Positions 28,667 to 37,831 of a DNA stretch of 64,000 nt are shown here, one piece after another; positions within the stretch are counted from its first letter, which is position 1; each line of letters begins with the position of its first letter. The stretch is from Pseudomonas sp. S06B 330. Its GTDB lineage: Bacteria > Pseudomonadota > Gammaproteobacteria > Pseudomonadales > Pseudomonadaceae. The notes beneath the pieces were generated by a model. That model saw only the letters and a list, made by a program, of their open reading frames with translations. It was not told where the DNA came from and searched no databases. Where the stretch lies: the NCBI RefSeq assembly GCF_002845275.2, contig NZ_CP088149.1, positions 4,770,501-4,834,500 of the forward strand. Direction: 5' to 3'. The position numbers and the translations under genes were made by a program.

Positions 28667-29746
28667 ATGCGCCCATTGCTCATCGCCCCATTGTTGCTGG
28701 CTAGCGCCGTTGCCCAGGCCGCCGACTCGGTAAAAATCTACAACTGGTCCAGCTACATCGCCCCCGACACCCTGAAGAACTTCCAGCAGGCCAGCGGTAT
28801 CGTGCCGACCTACGACGTGTTCGACAGCAACGAAACCCTCGACGGCAAGCTGATGACCGGCAACTCCGGCTATGACGTGGTGTTTCCGTCCAACCACTTC
28901 ATGGCCCGGCAGATCCAGGGCAAGATGCTGAAAAAACTCGACAAGAGTCAGCTGCCCAACTGGCAGAACCTCAATCCGGTGCTGCTCAAGGCCCTGGAGG
29001 TCAACGATCCGGGCAACCAGTATGGCTTCCCTTATCTGTGGGGCAGTACCGGCATCGGTTACAACATCGACAAGGTCAAAGCCGTGTTGGGCGACAATGC
29101 GCCGGTGGATTCCTGGGACCTGATCTTCAAGCCCGAATACATCAGCAAGCTCAAGAGTTGTGGCGTAGCAGTGCTGGATAACGGTCCGGAGCTGCTGCCA
29201 ATTGCCCTCAACTACCTGGGCCTGCCGCACCACAGTCAGGACCCGAAGGACTATGAAAAAGCCAAGGAACTGCTGATGAAGGTGCGCCCGTACATCAGCT
29301 ACTTCCATTCATCCAAGTACACCGGTGACCTGGCCAACGGCGACATCTGCGTAGTGGTGGGTTTCTCGGGTGATGTGCTGCAGGCCAAGAACCGTGCAGA
29401 GGAAGCGAAGAATGGTGTGAAGGTCGGTTACTCGATCCCTAAAGAAGGCGCACCGATGTGGTTTGACATGGTTGCCATGCCAGTCGACGCACCGAACGAG
29501 AAAGCTGGCTACGCCTACATGAACTACCTGTTGCAACCAGAGGTTATGGCCAACATCAGCGAGCATGTGCAGTACGCTAACGGCAACCTCAAGGCAGACA
29601 CCCTGGTGGACCCGGCCATGAAGGCCAACACCATGATTTACCCGAGCGACGAAATGCTCGGCAAATTGTATGCATTGGAGGCGATGCCGGCCAAGATTGA
29701 CCGCATTCGGACGCGGCTCTGGACCAGTATCAAGGCAGGGAACTGA
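28667..29746 (+). CDS. Polyamine ABC transporter periplasmic binding protein (PotF/SpuD-like)
   Basis: A 359-residue SBP family 1 protein. Signal peptide MRPLLIAPLLLASAVAQAAD; the mature end VKIYNWSSYIAPDTLKNFQQ is diagnostic for PotF/PotD. Binding-site segments visible are YDVFDSNETLDGKLMTGNSGYD (in parts YDVFDSNETLDGKL and GNSGYDVVFPS), WGSTGIGYNIDKV and the ending RIRTRLWTSIKAGN. It should bind putrescine, spermidine or a related amine. No permease or ATPase genes follow, so it must use a transporter coded elsewhere. It ends at a strong REP stem. Confidence 0.9.
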   Translation: MRPLLIAPLLLASAVAQAADSVKIYNWSSYIAPDTLKNFQQASGIVPTYDVFDSNETLDGKLMTGNSGYDVVFPSNHFMARQIQGKMLKKLDKSQLPNWQNLNPVLLKALEVNDPGNQYGFPYLWGSTGIGYNIDKVKAVLGDNAPVDSWDLIFKPEYISKLKSCGVAVLDNGPELLPIALNYLGLPHHSQDPKDYEKAKELLMKVRPYISYFHSSKYTGDLANGDICVVVGFSGDVLQAKNRAEEAKNGVKVGYSIPKEGAPMWFDMVAMPVDAPNEKAGYAYMNYLLQPEVMANISEHVQYANGNLKADTLVDPAMKANTMIYPSDEMLGKLYALEAMPAKIDRIRTRLWTSIKAGN

Positions 29747-29757
29747 GTAAACGCCAT

Positions 29758-29806
29758 CGCCGGCAAGCCGGCTCCCACAAGGGCTGTGGGAGCCGGCTTG
29801 CCGGCG
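29758..29806. repeat. REP palindrome between the polyamine-binding gene and prfC
   Basis: Perfect 22-base arms (29758-29779 and 29785-29806) with loop AGGGC; arm core GCCGGCAAGCCGGCTCCCAC. It lies seven bases before the prfC stop and 12 after the facing gene, so it can end transcription on both strands; AAGTTTTTA follows on the plus strand. Confidence 0.85.
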
Positions 29807-29812
29807 AAGTTT

Positions 29813-31396
29813 TTAGTGGTGCTCGCGGGTCGCGCGGAACTTCACATCCGGCCAGCGCTCTTCCATCAGCGCCAGGTTGACCCGGGTCGGAGCCAGGTAA
29901 GTCAGGTGACCACCGCCGTCGATGGCCAGGTTTTCCACTGCCTTGTTCGAGAATTCCTCAAGCTTCTTCTTGTCGTCACAGCTGATCCAGCGTGCCGACC
30001 AGACCGTAATCGGCTCGTAGCCGCATTCGACCTTGTACTCTTCCTTCAAACGGCTGGCGACCACATCGAACTGCAGCACACCAACGGCGCCGAGGATGAT
30101 GTCGTTGCTGCGCTCTGGGAAGAACACCTGGGTCGCGCCCTCTTCGGCCAGTTGTTGCAAGCCTTGGCGCAACTGCTTGGACTTGAGCGGATCTTTCAGG
30201 CGCACGCGACGGAACAGCTCCGGCGCGAAGTGCGGGATACCGGTGAAGCCCAGGGCTTCGCCTTCGGTGAAGGTGTCACCGATCTGGATCGTGCCGTGGT
30301 TGTGCAGACCAATGATATCGCCAGCCCAGGCCTCTTCCAGCTGCTCACGCTCGGAGGAGAAGAAGGTCAGCGCGTCGCCAATCCGAACATCTTTACCGGT
30401 GCGCACATGGCGCATCTTCATGCCTTTTTCGTAGCGCCCAGAGCAGATACGCATGAACGCGATACGGTCGCGGTGCTTAGGGTCCATGTTCGCCTGAATC
30501 TTGAACACGAAACCGCTGAATTTCTCTTCGGTTGGCTCGACGCTGCGCTCGTTGGCAACACGCGGCAGTGGGCGTGGCGCCCAGTCGACGACGGCATCGA
30601 GCACATGGTCAACACCGAAGTTACCCAATGCCGTACCGAAGAATACCGGTGTCAACTCGCCGCGCATGAACTCGCCTTGATCGAATTCGTGGCAGGCGCC
30701 CTGCACCAGCTCCAACTGCTCGAGGAAGCGCTCGTACTCGTCACCCAGGTGTGCGCGGGCTTCGTCGGAGTCGAGCTTCTCGATGATCTTCACCTCGGTA
30801 CGCTCGTGGCCGTGGCCTGGGGTGTAGACGATGATGTAGTCACCGGCGAGGTGATACACGCCTTTGAAGTCGCGGTAGCAACCGATCGGCCAGGTGATCG
30901 GCGCGGCCTTGATCTTGAGGACTGCTTCGATCTCGTCGAGCAGTTCGATCGGGTCGCGGATGTCACGGTCGAGTTTGTTGATGAAGCTGACGATCGGCGT
31001 ATCACGCAGACGGCAGACGTCCATCAGGGCGATGGTCCGTGGCTCGACCCCTTTACCGCCGTCGAGCACCATCAGCGCCGAGTCCACCGCCGTCAGGGTG
31101 CGGTAGGTGTCTTCGGAGAAGTCTTCGTGGCCCGGGGTATCGAGCAGGTTGATCATGTGCTCGCGATAAGGGAACTGCATCACCGAGGTGGTGATGGAGA
31201 TACCACGTTGCTTCTCCATTTCCATCCAGTCGGAGGTGGCATGGCGGTCGGACTTTCGCGATTTCACCGTACCGGCAACGGCAATTGCCTTGCCCATCAG
31301 CAGGAGCTTTTCGGTGATGGTGGTTTTACCCGCATCGGGGTGGGAAATAATGGCGAAGGTGCGGCGTTTCGCGACTTCGGCGGCCTGGTTGGTCAT
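29813..31396 (-). CDS. prfC: Peptide chain release factor 3
   Basis: A 527-residue translational GTPase that recycles RF1/RF2 from the ribosome. G1 [18 protein letters not shown]2/switch [14 protein letters not shown]3 [15 protein letters not shown]4 FINKLDRD are present, followed by the EF-Tu-like domain 2 and the RF3-specific domain 3. The ATG at 31396 is chosen because the family starts [19 protein letters not shown] and AGGCGA precedes it; the open extension to 31447 is not native. Confidence 0.95.
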   Translation of the reverse strand: MTNQAAEVAKRRTFAIISHPDAGKTTITEKLLLMGKAIAVAGTVKSRKSDRHATSDWMEMEKQRGISITTSVMQFPYREHMINLLDTPGHEDFSEDTYRTLTAVDSALMVLDGGKGVEPRTIALMDVCRLRDTPIVSFINKLDRDIRDPIELLDEIEAVLKIKAAPITWPIGCYRDFKGVYHLAGDYIIVYTPGHGHERTEVKIIEKLDSDEARAHLGDEYERFLEQLELVQGACHEFDQGEFMRGELTPVFFGTALGNFGVDHVLDAVVDWAPRPLPRVANERSVEPTEEKFSGFVFKIQANMDPKHRDRIAFMRICSGRYEKGMKMRHVRTGKDVRIGDALTFFSSEREQLEEAWAGDIIGLHNHGTIQIGDTFTEGEALGFTGIPHFAPELFRRVRLKDPLKSKQLRQGLQQLAEEGATQVFFPERSNDIILGAVGVLQFDVVASRLKEEYKVECGYEPITVWSARWISCDDKKKLEEFSNKAVENLAIDGGGHLTYLAPTRVNLALMEERWPDVKFRATREHH

Positions 31397-31729
31397 GGGA
31401 AATCGCCTGGCAGGTGATTCAAAAAAAGGGCGCAGATTATAGCCCAAAACTACCCCTGAACTGAACCGTTGGGTGGATTAACGCTGGCTAAATGCCGCTT
31501 CAGATGGGAACCTTTACGGCTGTGGAGGCGTCCACTCCCCTGATTCGCAATCGGTTTTTACCGTTCGTCAGGGGTGATTTCACCGGCAACACGAGCCTGA
31601 CGAGGCTTCGCTTATGGCGTGTTTCGCTCCCCTTCGGACAACACGCTGCTTATCGCGATCACACTGCCTGCTGCCTGGAATGGCGGCCGCCACGGGAGTG
31701 TGTTCGCCGACAATAAAAGGAGTCCGCCT
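31397..31729. promoter_or_regulatory. Gap between prfC and the osmoprotectant operon
   Basis: About 330 bases between divergent genes. It holds a nested palindrome: CCCCTGA (31537-31543) with TCAGGGG (31568-31574), enclosing CGGT-TTTT-ACCG. At 31717-31722 AAAGGAG-like sequence serves the first osm gene. Promoters for both sides must lie here, but I cannot place them safely. ORFs of 74 codons found in it lack ribosome sites and I do not accept them. Confidence 0.4.
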
Positions 31730-32443
31730 GTGGCTAAAAGCTATGGCAAGGGGCTGATGGGATGTGCCTTTGTGCTCGTCATCCTGGCCCTGCTGATCCA
31801 CTGGATCGGCATTGATACGATCGCGCATTACCGCGCCGATCTGTGGTTCTACCTGCAAGCACACCTGATCCTGGTGCTGCTATCGATGGTGGCGGCGTTA
31901 GCCGTGGGCATACCCGCTGGCATTGCCTTGAGTCGACCACACCGAGTCGACCGCGCCGAACGTTTCATGCAGTTTTTCAACATTGGCAACACCATCCCCC
32001 CCTTGGCCGTTCTGGCCATCGCCCTGAGCTTTCTGGGCATCGGCGCAGGTCCTGCAATCTTCGCCTTGTTCCTCGCCTCTCTCCTGCCCATCGTGCGCAA
32101 CACCTACGAAGGCCTGAAAAACGTCCCCGCCTCGCTCAAGGAAGCCGCCACCGGTATCGGCATGACGCCCCGTCAGCGCCTATGGCGCGTCGAGCTACCC
32201 AATGCCGTGCCGATCATCATCGGCGGCGTGCGTGTGGCCCTGGCAATCAACGTCGGCACGGCGCCATTGTCGTTCCTGATTGGCGCCAACAGTCTGGGCA
32301 GCCTGATTTTCCCCGGCATTGCCCTGAACAATCAGCCGCAATTGCTGCTCGGCGCTGCCTGCACCGCCCTGCTCGCCCTGCTGCTTGACGCCCTGGTGGC
32401 GCAAGGCAGTCGGCGTTGGCTCGAACGCGGCCTGGCCCACTAA
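31730..32443 (+). CDS. Osmoprotectant (betaine/choline type) ABC transporter permease 1
   Basis: A 237-residue inner-membrane permease of the OpuCB/OsmW type with about five membrane segments. FFNIGNTIPPLAVLAIALSF and the EAA loop LKEAATGIGMTPRQRLWRVE are typical, as is VALAINVGTAPLSFLIGANS. The start is GTG 31730, with AAAGGAG seven bases ahead; a longer open frame to 31619 has no support. First gene of a four-gene operon: permease, binding protein, permease, ATPase. Confidence 0.88.
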   Translation: MAKSYGKGLMGCAFVLVILALLIHWIGIDTIAHYRADLWFYLQAHLILVLLSMVAALAVGIPAGIALSRPHRVDRAERFMQFFNIGNTIPPLAVLAIALSFLGIGAGPAIFALFLASLLPIVRNTYEGLKNVPASLKEAATGIGMTPRQRLWRVELPNAVPIIIGGVRVALAINVGTAPLSFLIGANSLGSLIFPGIALNNQPQLLLGAACTALLALLLDALVAQGSRRWLERGLAH

Positions 32444-32457
32444 GCGAAGGAACTCCA

Positions 32458-33366
32458 ATGAAAAAAATCGCCTTGTTACTGGGCGCGGCCCTGCTGTTCT
32501 CGGGATTTGCCCAAGCCGCGACAAAACCTGTGATTCGCCTCGGCGCACGGGTCTTCACCGAACAAAGCGTGCTGGCTGAAATCACCGCACGCTACCTCAA
32601 CCAGAATGGCTTTGACGTACGCATCACGGGTGGATTGGGTAGCAATCTGGCACGTAGCGCCCATGAAACCGGTCAGCTGGACATGGTCTGGGAATACACC
32701 GGTGTGTCACTGGTGTCCTACAACCATATCGAAGAGCGCATGCCCAGTGCTGCTGCCACCTATGCCAAGGTCAAGGAACTGGACGCGAAGAAGGACCTGA
32801 TCTGGCTGACGCCCTCGAAGTTCAGCAACACCTACGCCCTGGCCCTCCCGCGCAAGATCGCCGAGCAGTATCCGCAGGTAAACACTATCAGCGAGCTGAA
32901 CCAGGTATTGCGCGAGGAAAACGACCGCAACCATGTAGTGGCCCTGGACACCGAGTTCGCCAATCGCCCCGACGGCCTGGTAGGACTCACTGATACCTAC
33001 AACCTGCAACTGACCCGTCGCAACATCCGCCAGATGGACGCCGGTCTGGTCTACACCGCCCTGCGCAACGGCCAGGTGTTCAGTGGCCTGGTCTACACCA
33101 CCGACGGACGCCTGAGTGCCTTCGACTTAAAGCTGCTTGAAGACGACAAACACTACTTCCCCGACTACACCGCAGCCCCCGTGGTGCGCAAGGAAATCCT
33201 CGACGCTCACCCGCAGCTGGCGCGCCTGCTCAAGCCGCTGGCCGAGCAGCTGGATGATGAAACCATGCGCCAGCTCAACGCCAAGGTCGACGTCGACCAT
33301 CAGAGCCCGAGCACGGTAGCTGTCGAATACCTGCGCCAGCATCCACCTGCACAGGAGCAGCCATGA
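32458..33366 (+). CDS. Osmoprotectant ABC transporter periplasmic binding protein (OsmF/OpuCC-like)
   Basis: A 302-residue binding protein: signal peptide MKKIALLLGAALLFSGFAQA, then the OpuAC domain with VIRLGARVFTEQSVLAEITA, GGLGSNLARSAHETGQLDMV and WEYTGVSLVSYNHI. Relatives bind glycine betaine, choline, carnitine or related quaternary amines; the precise ligand is unknown. There is no lipobox, so it is free in the periplasm. It begins 14 bases after permease 1, and its stop overlaps the next ATG by four bases. Confidence 0.88.
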   Translation: MKKIALLLGAALLFSGFAQAATKPVIRLGARVFTEQSVLAEITARYLNQNGFDVRITGGLGSNLARSAHETGQLDMVWEYTGVSLVSYNHIEERMPSAAATYAKVKELDAKKDLIWLTPSKFSNTYALALPRKIAEQYPQVNTISELNQVLREENDRNHVVALDTEFANRPDGLVGLTDTYNLQLTRRNIRQMDAGLVYTALRNGQVFSGLVYTTDGRLSAFDLKLLEDDKHYFPDYTAAPVVRKEILDAHPQLARLLKPLAEQLDDETMRQLNAKVDVDHQSPSTVAVEYLRQHPPAQEQP

Positions 33367-34016
33367 CCATGCTCGATACCTTCGCTCACCTGGACTGGGC
33401 CCAGGTACTGCACCTGACCTGGCAGCACATTACCCTGGTCGGCATCGCCGTCAGCCTGGCGATTGTGTTCGGCGTACCGCTGGGCATCCTGATGACCCGC
33501 TTCCCCGCCCTCGCCGGCCCTCTGCAGGCTTGTGCCACAGTATTGCTGACCATTCCTTCAATCGCCCTGTTCGGCCTACTGCTGCCGTTCTACTCCAAGT
33601 TCGGTCAGGGCCTTGGGCCGTTACCGGCAATCACCGCCGTGTTCCTCTATTCACTGCTGCCGATCCTGCGCAACACCTACCTGGCACTGACCAATGTCGA
33701 GCCGGGCATTCGTGAAGCGGCGCGCGGTATCGGCATGACCTTCGGCCAGCGCTTGCGCATGGTCGAGCTGCCCATTGCCGTACCGGTCATTCTCGCCGGC
33801 GTGCGTACCGCTGTGGTCATGAACATTGGCGTCATGACCATCGCCGCAACAATCGGTGCCGGCGGCCTGGGTGTTCTTATCCTGACCTCCATCAGCCGTA
33901 GCGACATGTCGATGCTGCTGGTCGGTGCCGTGCTGGTGAGCCTGCTGGCCATCTTCGCCGACCTGCTGCTGCAAACCCTGCAACGTGCCCTGACTCCAGA
34001 AGGACTGCGCAAATGA
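33363..34016 (+). CDS. Osmoprotectant ABC transporter permease 2
   Basis: A 217-residue permease, paralogous to permease 1, with VGIAVSLAIVFGVPLGILMT and LTIPSIALFGLLLPFYSKFG in membrane helices and the EAA loop REAARGIGMTFGQRLRMVEL. It pairs with permease 1 to form the channel. ATGA overlaps at both ends couple it to the binding protein and to the ATPase. Confidence 0.9.
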   Translation: MTMLDTFAHLDWAQVLHLTWQHITLVGIAVSLAIVFGVPLGILMTRFPALAGPLQACATVLLTIPSIALFGLLLPFYSKFGQGLGPLPAITAVFLYSLLPILRNTYLALTNVEPGIREAARGIGMTFGQRLRMVELPIAVPVILAGVRTAVVMNIGVMTIAATIGAGGLGVLILTSISRSDMSMLLVGAVLVSLLAIFADLLLQTLQRALTPEGLRK

Positions 34017-35167
34017 TCGAACTTCAGAACCTGAGCAAGACCTTTCACGCCAACGGCAAAGACGTCAAAGCCGTCGACGCCGTGAGTCTGACCGTCAATG
34101 AAGGCGAAATCTGCGTGTTCCTCGGCCCGTCCGGTTGCGGCAAGAGCACCACGCTGAAAATGATCAATCGCCTGATCACGCCGACCTCCGGCAAGGTGCT
34201 GATCAATGGCGAAGACACCAGCAGCCTGGACGAAGTGACCCTGCGCCGGCGTATTGGTTATGTGATCCAGCAAATTGGCCTGTTCCCCAACATGACCATC
34301 GAGGAAAACATCACCGTGGTTCCGCGCTTGCTTGGCTGGGACAAACAGAAATGCCATGAGCGTGCCCGCGAATTGATGAGCATGATCAAGCTCGAACCCA
34401 AGCAGTACCTGCAACGCTATCCGCGTGAACTCTCCGGTGGTCAGCAACAGCGAATCGGCGTGATCCGTGCCCTGGCCGCCGATGCGCCACTATTGTTGAT
34501 GGACGAACCGTTCGGTGCGGTTGACCCGATCAACCGCGAGATGATCCAGAACGAGTTCTTCGAGATGCAGCGGGCCTTGAACAAGACCGTGATCATGGTC
34601 AGCCACGACATCGATGAGGCGATCAAGCTGGGCGACAAGATTGCCATCTTCCGGGCCGGCAAATTGATCCAGATTGACCATCCTGACACCCTGCTGGCAC
34701 ACCCGGCCGATGATTTTGTCAGCAACTTTGTTGGCCAGGACAGTACCCTCAAGCGCCTGCTGCTGGTGCGCGCTGAAGATGCGGCGGATAACGCGCCATC
34801 CGTGAGCCCGCAGACGCCGGTCAACGATGCCCTGGAATTGATGGACGAACATGACCGCCGCTATGTGGTGGTCACCTGTGAGCAGAACAAAGCCATGGGC
34901 TATGTGCGGCGCCGTGACCTGCATCGTCAGCAGGGTACCTGCGCCGATTTCTTGCGCACCTTCAATGCCACCGCTGCGCACGATGAACACCTGCGTATCC
35001 TGCTGTCGCGGATGTATGAATTCAATCGCTCGTGGTTGCCAGTACTGGATGCCGAGCAGGTGTTCTTGGGTGAGGTCACTCAGGAGTCAATTGCTGCGTA
35101 CCTGAGCTCGGGGCGTTCGCGCGGAGGTAAGACCAGTATCGTATCGCCGGCTGAAGCTGTGGCCTGA
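34013..35167 (+). CDS. Osmoprotectant ABC transporter ATPase with CBS domains
   Basis: A 384-residue OpuCA/OsmV-type ATPase. Walker A GPSGCGKST, signature LSGGQQQRIGV and Walker B LLLMDEPFGAVDPINR are intact. After about residue 255 a tandem CBS region follows (TPVNDALELMDEHDRRYVVV and FNRSWLPVLDAEQVFLGEVT), which in OpuA-type transporters senses ionic strength or c-di-AMP. Overlaps the permease gene by four bases. A REP stem ends the operon. Confidence 0.92.
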   Translation: MIELQNLSKTFHANGKDVKAVDAVSLTVNEGEICVFLGPSGCGKSTTLKMINRLITPTSGKVLINGEDTSSLDEVTLRRRIGYVIQQIGLFPNMTIEENITVVPRLLGWDKQKCHERARELMSMIKLEPKQYLQRYPRELSGGQQQRIGVIRALAADAPLLLMDEPFGAVDPINREMIQNEFFEMQRALNKTVIMVSHDIDEAIKLGDKIAIFRAGKLIQIDHPDTLLAHPADDFVSNFVGQDSTLKRLLLVRAEDAADNAPSVSPQTPVNDALELMDEHDRRYVVVTCEQNKAMGYVRRRDLHRQQGTCADFLRTFNATAAHDEHLRILLSRMYEFNRSWLPVLDAEQVFLGEVTQESIAAYLSSGRSRGGKTSIVSPAEAVA

Positions 35168-35177
35168 TCCGCAAACG

Positions 35178-35250
35178 CATCGCCGGCAAGGCCGGCTCCC
35201 ACAACAGATGGCCTACCCTTCAGCTGTGGGAGCCGGTCTTGCCGGCGATG
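35178..35250. repeat. REP palindrome between the osmoprotectant operon and fecA
   Basis: Arms 35178-35203 and 35225-35250 are 26 bases with one mismatch, enclosing 21 bases. The arm core CGCCGGCAAGGCCGGCTCCC is one base longer than in the element at 29758. It lies between two convergent genes and probably ends both transcripts. Confidence 0.8.
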
Positions 35251-35274
35251 GGCCGCGCAAGCGGCTCCTACTCA

Positions 35275-37722
35275 TCAGAACCCTACACTGGCCTGCACAT
35301 AGAAAGTGCGCGGCTCACCCAGGTAAATCCCTGAGTTGTTATCGCTGGAACGGGTGTAGTACTGCTTGTCGAAGATGTTCTTCACCCCTGCCGCCAGCTT
35401 GAGGTTCGACAGCTCCTTGCCGAAGTCATAACCACCTCGCGCAGCCCAGGTGACGTACCCGGGAATATCGCCGTACTGGCCATCGGCACTCGGCTCGGTG
35501 ATGTAGTCACCATTGAAGCTGCCATCGGCGTTCATGCCGGTACCCGGTGCACGCTGTTTCGACTGGGCGTAGGCATCCAGGTTCCAGGTCCAGCGATTGA
35601 TCTGGTAACGCAGCCCGGCGTTGACGACCTGCCGCGAGTAGAACGGCAGGTCACGGCCCTTGAAGCCCGGAATCTCGCCTTCATAGGTGGCACGGGTGTA
35701 AGTGAAAGCGGCATTCGCACTCAGGCCCTGCAGGCGCGGATCCAGGCCCGACAGGTCATAGCGCATCGACGCTTCGATACCTTGGTGCTTGGTCGCACCA
35801 AGGTTGGTCCAGCCCACGTCGTTACTGATGTATTGCAGCTCGTCATCAAAGTCGATGTAGAACGCCGTCAGCTCGCCACCCCAGGTGCCGTTGTTGTAAC
35901 GCGTGCCCACTTCATACGTCTTGGCTTTTTCCGGCTCCAGGCCGTTGGCCGTCTGGTCACCGCTGCCACCCTGACCCAACTGGAAGTACTGCAGGCTGCC
36001 GAACGAGGTTTCGTAGTTGGCAAACAGCTTCCATTCATCCGACAGGTGATACATCACGCTCAGCGCGGGCAACGGCTCGTCGCTACTGACACTGCGCTTC
36101 TTCTCCTGCACCGGCACACCGTTAGTGCCGAGTACCGGACGGTCGTGCCAGTCGGTGTTGATGTGCTCGAAACGAATGCCTGGGGTGACGGTCCAGTTGC
36201 CAACATCGATCTTGTCATCGATGTAATAGGCACTCGCTTCGGTACCACCCGTACGGTCCTGGTATACGTGCCCATCAGAGGTCGGCGTCTCGACAGGCAC
36301 GTTGTCGATCAGCTCCAGGCGGCTAGCCTGCTCATGCATCGCTTCTTTGAGGTAGCGATAACCAACGCTGACTTCCTGGGTGGTAGGGCCGGCGAAGAAA
36401 ATCCGCGACAGACGTGGTTCGATGGCGAACACGTGGTAGCTGCGCGGGTATGACGACAAGGTCTTCTGGTCGCGGGAAGCGATGGTGCTGCCACGGAAGC
36501 TGTCGGTGTAGTAGGTCTGCACCTCAAACTGGGTGAGGTCATCGATCTGGCGCAAGTACTTGAGCGAAACATCTTTGCGTCGACCACTGAAGTTGTCGTA
36601 GTCACGATCGGACTGGTACGGGTCGTCGTCGAACTGTGCCTGAGTCAAGCCACCGGGCATGTCGGCCTTGGCATCGTAGTAGTGGAAGTTCAGCCACAGC
36701 TCGTCGCTGTCGGTAACCGCCCAATGGGTCTTGAGCAGTACATCATCAATGTCGTTGTCGTTGTTGCTGCTGCGATAACCATCGCCATTAACCCCGGAGT
36801 ACAGCAACGCCGCCCCCAGGCCGTTGTCCGCCGTGCCGCCAAGAAACGCCGACTCGATATGCTTCCAACCACCATGGCGAGACGTTTCCATGGTGGTGGA
36901 CAGCTCACCGGTGGCCTTCTCGGGAATCGCGCGGGTAACGAAGTTAATGACTCCACCGACGTTCTGCGGGCCATACCGCACCGAGCCGGCACCGCGGACC
37001 ACGTCGATGCTGTCGAGGTTGCCCGAGGAAATTGGCGCCATGGACAGCTGCGGCTGACCATAGGGGGCAAAGGCTGCCGGGATGCCATCGATCAGTACAG
37101 TCGAGCGAGGTGACAAACGCGAAGTCAGACCGCGCACCCCCACGTTAAGGGCAATATCACTGCCGCCGGTGCCATTGGAGTCCTGCACCTGCACACCCGG
37201 GATACCGCGCAGTACATCCCGCACGTTCATCGCGCCCTGCTCGATCATCGCCTCCCGGCGCACCACGGTGCGGGCGCCGGGATGGTTCTGGACCACAGTC
37301 TCTTCGGCGTTGCCAAGCCAGTCACCGACAACCTTGACGTCGGTCGGCGCCAGTTCGAGGCTGCCAGTGCTCAAGGTGCCGGCGTTCTGTGCTGGCTTGA
37401 GCACCACGGTGCCCTGGGAAATCTCGTAGGTCAGCCCGCTACCTTGCAGCAACGTTTGCAGGGCTTGCTCCGGCGCCAGGGTACCGGACACCGCCGGGGC
37501 CTGCTTGCCAGCGACAAGCTCCGGACTGAAGAACAGCTGCAGCGAAGTTTGCTGACCCAACTGGCTCAAGGCCGACGCCAAGGGTTGAGCCTGGATTTGA
37601 ATGGCAGTGGCTGCCTCATCGGCGTAGCCAGTGGCGATGCCACCACTGATGGACAGGGCCAGGGCCAGCGGCAGCAAACGAAAGCGGGCGGCAGAACGCG
37701 GGGAAAACTTATTGTTGTTCAC
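35275..37722 (-). CDS. fecA: TonB-dependent ferric citrate-type receptor with signalling domain (FecA-like)
   Basis: An 815-residue outer-membrane receptor. After the signal peptide (to GGIATGYADE) a secretin/TonB short N-terminal domain is seen at about residues 40-105 (IQAQPLASALSQLGQQTSLQ), the part that contacts FecR. The plug follows (ERRE-like RREAMIEQGAMNVRDVLRGI; VLIDGIPAAFAPYGQPQLS; RGAGSVRYGPQNVGGVINFV), then a 22-strand barrel ending in FYVQASVGF. The RYGPQNVGGVINFVTRAIP segment is diagnostic of FecA. The start is GTG 37722 (NNNKFSPRSAARF); the longer frame to 37770 lacks support. fecR-fecI lie upstream. Confidence 0.9.
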   Translation of the reverse strand: MNNNKFSPRSAARFRLLPLALALSISGGIATGYADEAATAIQIQAQPLASALSQLGQQTSLQLFFSPELVAGKQAPAVSGTLAPEQALQTLLQGSGLTYEISQGTVVLKPAQNAGTLSTGSLELAPTDVKVVGDWLGNAEETVVQNHPGARTVVRREAMIEQGAMNVRDVLRGIPGVQVQDSNGTGGSDIALNVGVRGLTSRLSPRSTVLIDGIPAAFAPYGQPQLSMAPISSGNLDSIDVVRGAGSVRYGPQNVGGVINFVTRAIPEKATGELSTTMETSRHGGWKHIESAFLGGTADNGLGAALLYSGVNGDGYRSSNNDNDIDDVLLKTHWAVTDSDELWLNFHYYDAKADMPGGLTQAQFDDDPYQSDRDYDNFSGRRKDVSLKYLRQIDDLTQFEVQTYYTDSFRGSTIASRDQKTLSSYPRSYHVFAIEPRLSRIFFAGPTTQEVSVGYRYLKEAMHEQASRLELIDNVPVETPTSDGHVYQDRTGGTEASAYYIDDKIDVGNWTVTPGIRFEHINTDWHDRPVLGTNGVPVQEKKRSVSSDEPLPALSVMYHLSDEWKLFANYETSFGSLQYFQLGQGGSGDQTANGLEPEKAKTYEVGTRYNNGTWGGELTAFYIDFDDELQYISNDVGWTNLGATKHQGIEASMRYDLSGLDPRLQGLSANAAFTYTRATYEGEIPGFKGRDLPFYSRQVVNAGLRYQINRWTWNLDAYAQSKQRAPGTGMNADGSFNGDYITEPSADGQYGDIPGYVTWAARGGYDFGKELSNLKLAAGVKNIFDKQYYTRSSDNNSGIYLGEPRTFYVQASVGF

Positions 37723-37831
37723 GTCGTCGAGAAATCCTGAGGGTACGGGATAAATGCCAGCTGCATGCAAATGTAAATGCTTGGCAGTTGCAGTTGGCCA
37801 GGAAGACGAACAACTGAAAAAAAACCTGAAT

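Noticed and set aside
29786..31417. A 543-codon open frame antisense to prfC
   Set aside because: RF3 is unambiguous on the other strand; the shadow begins inside the REP stem.
31492..31716. A 74-codon ORF upstream of the osmoprotectant operon
   Set aside because: No ribosome site and composition unlike neighbouring genes; it covers the probable promoter region.
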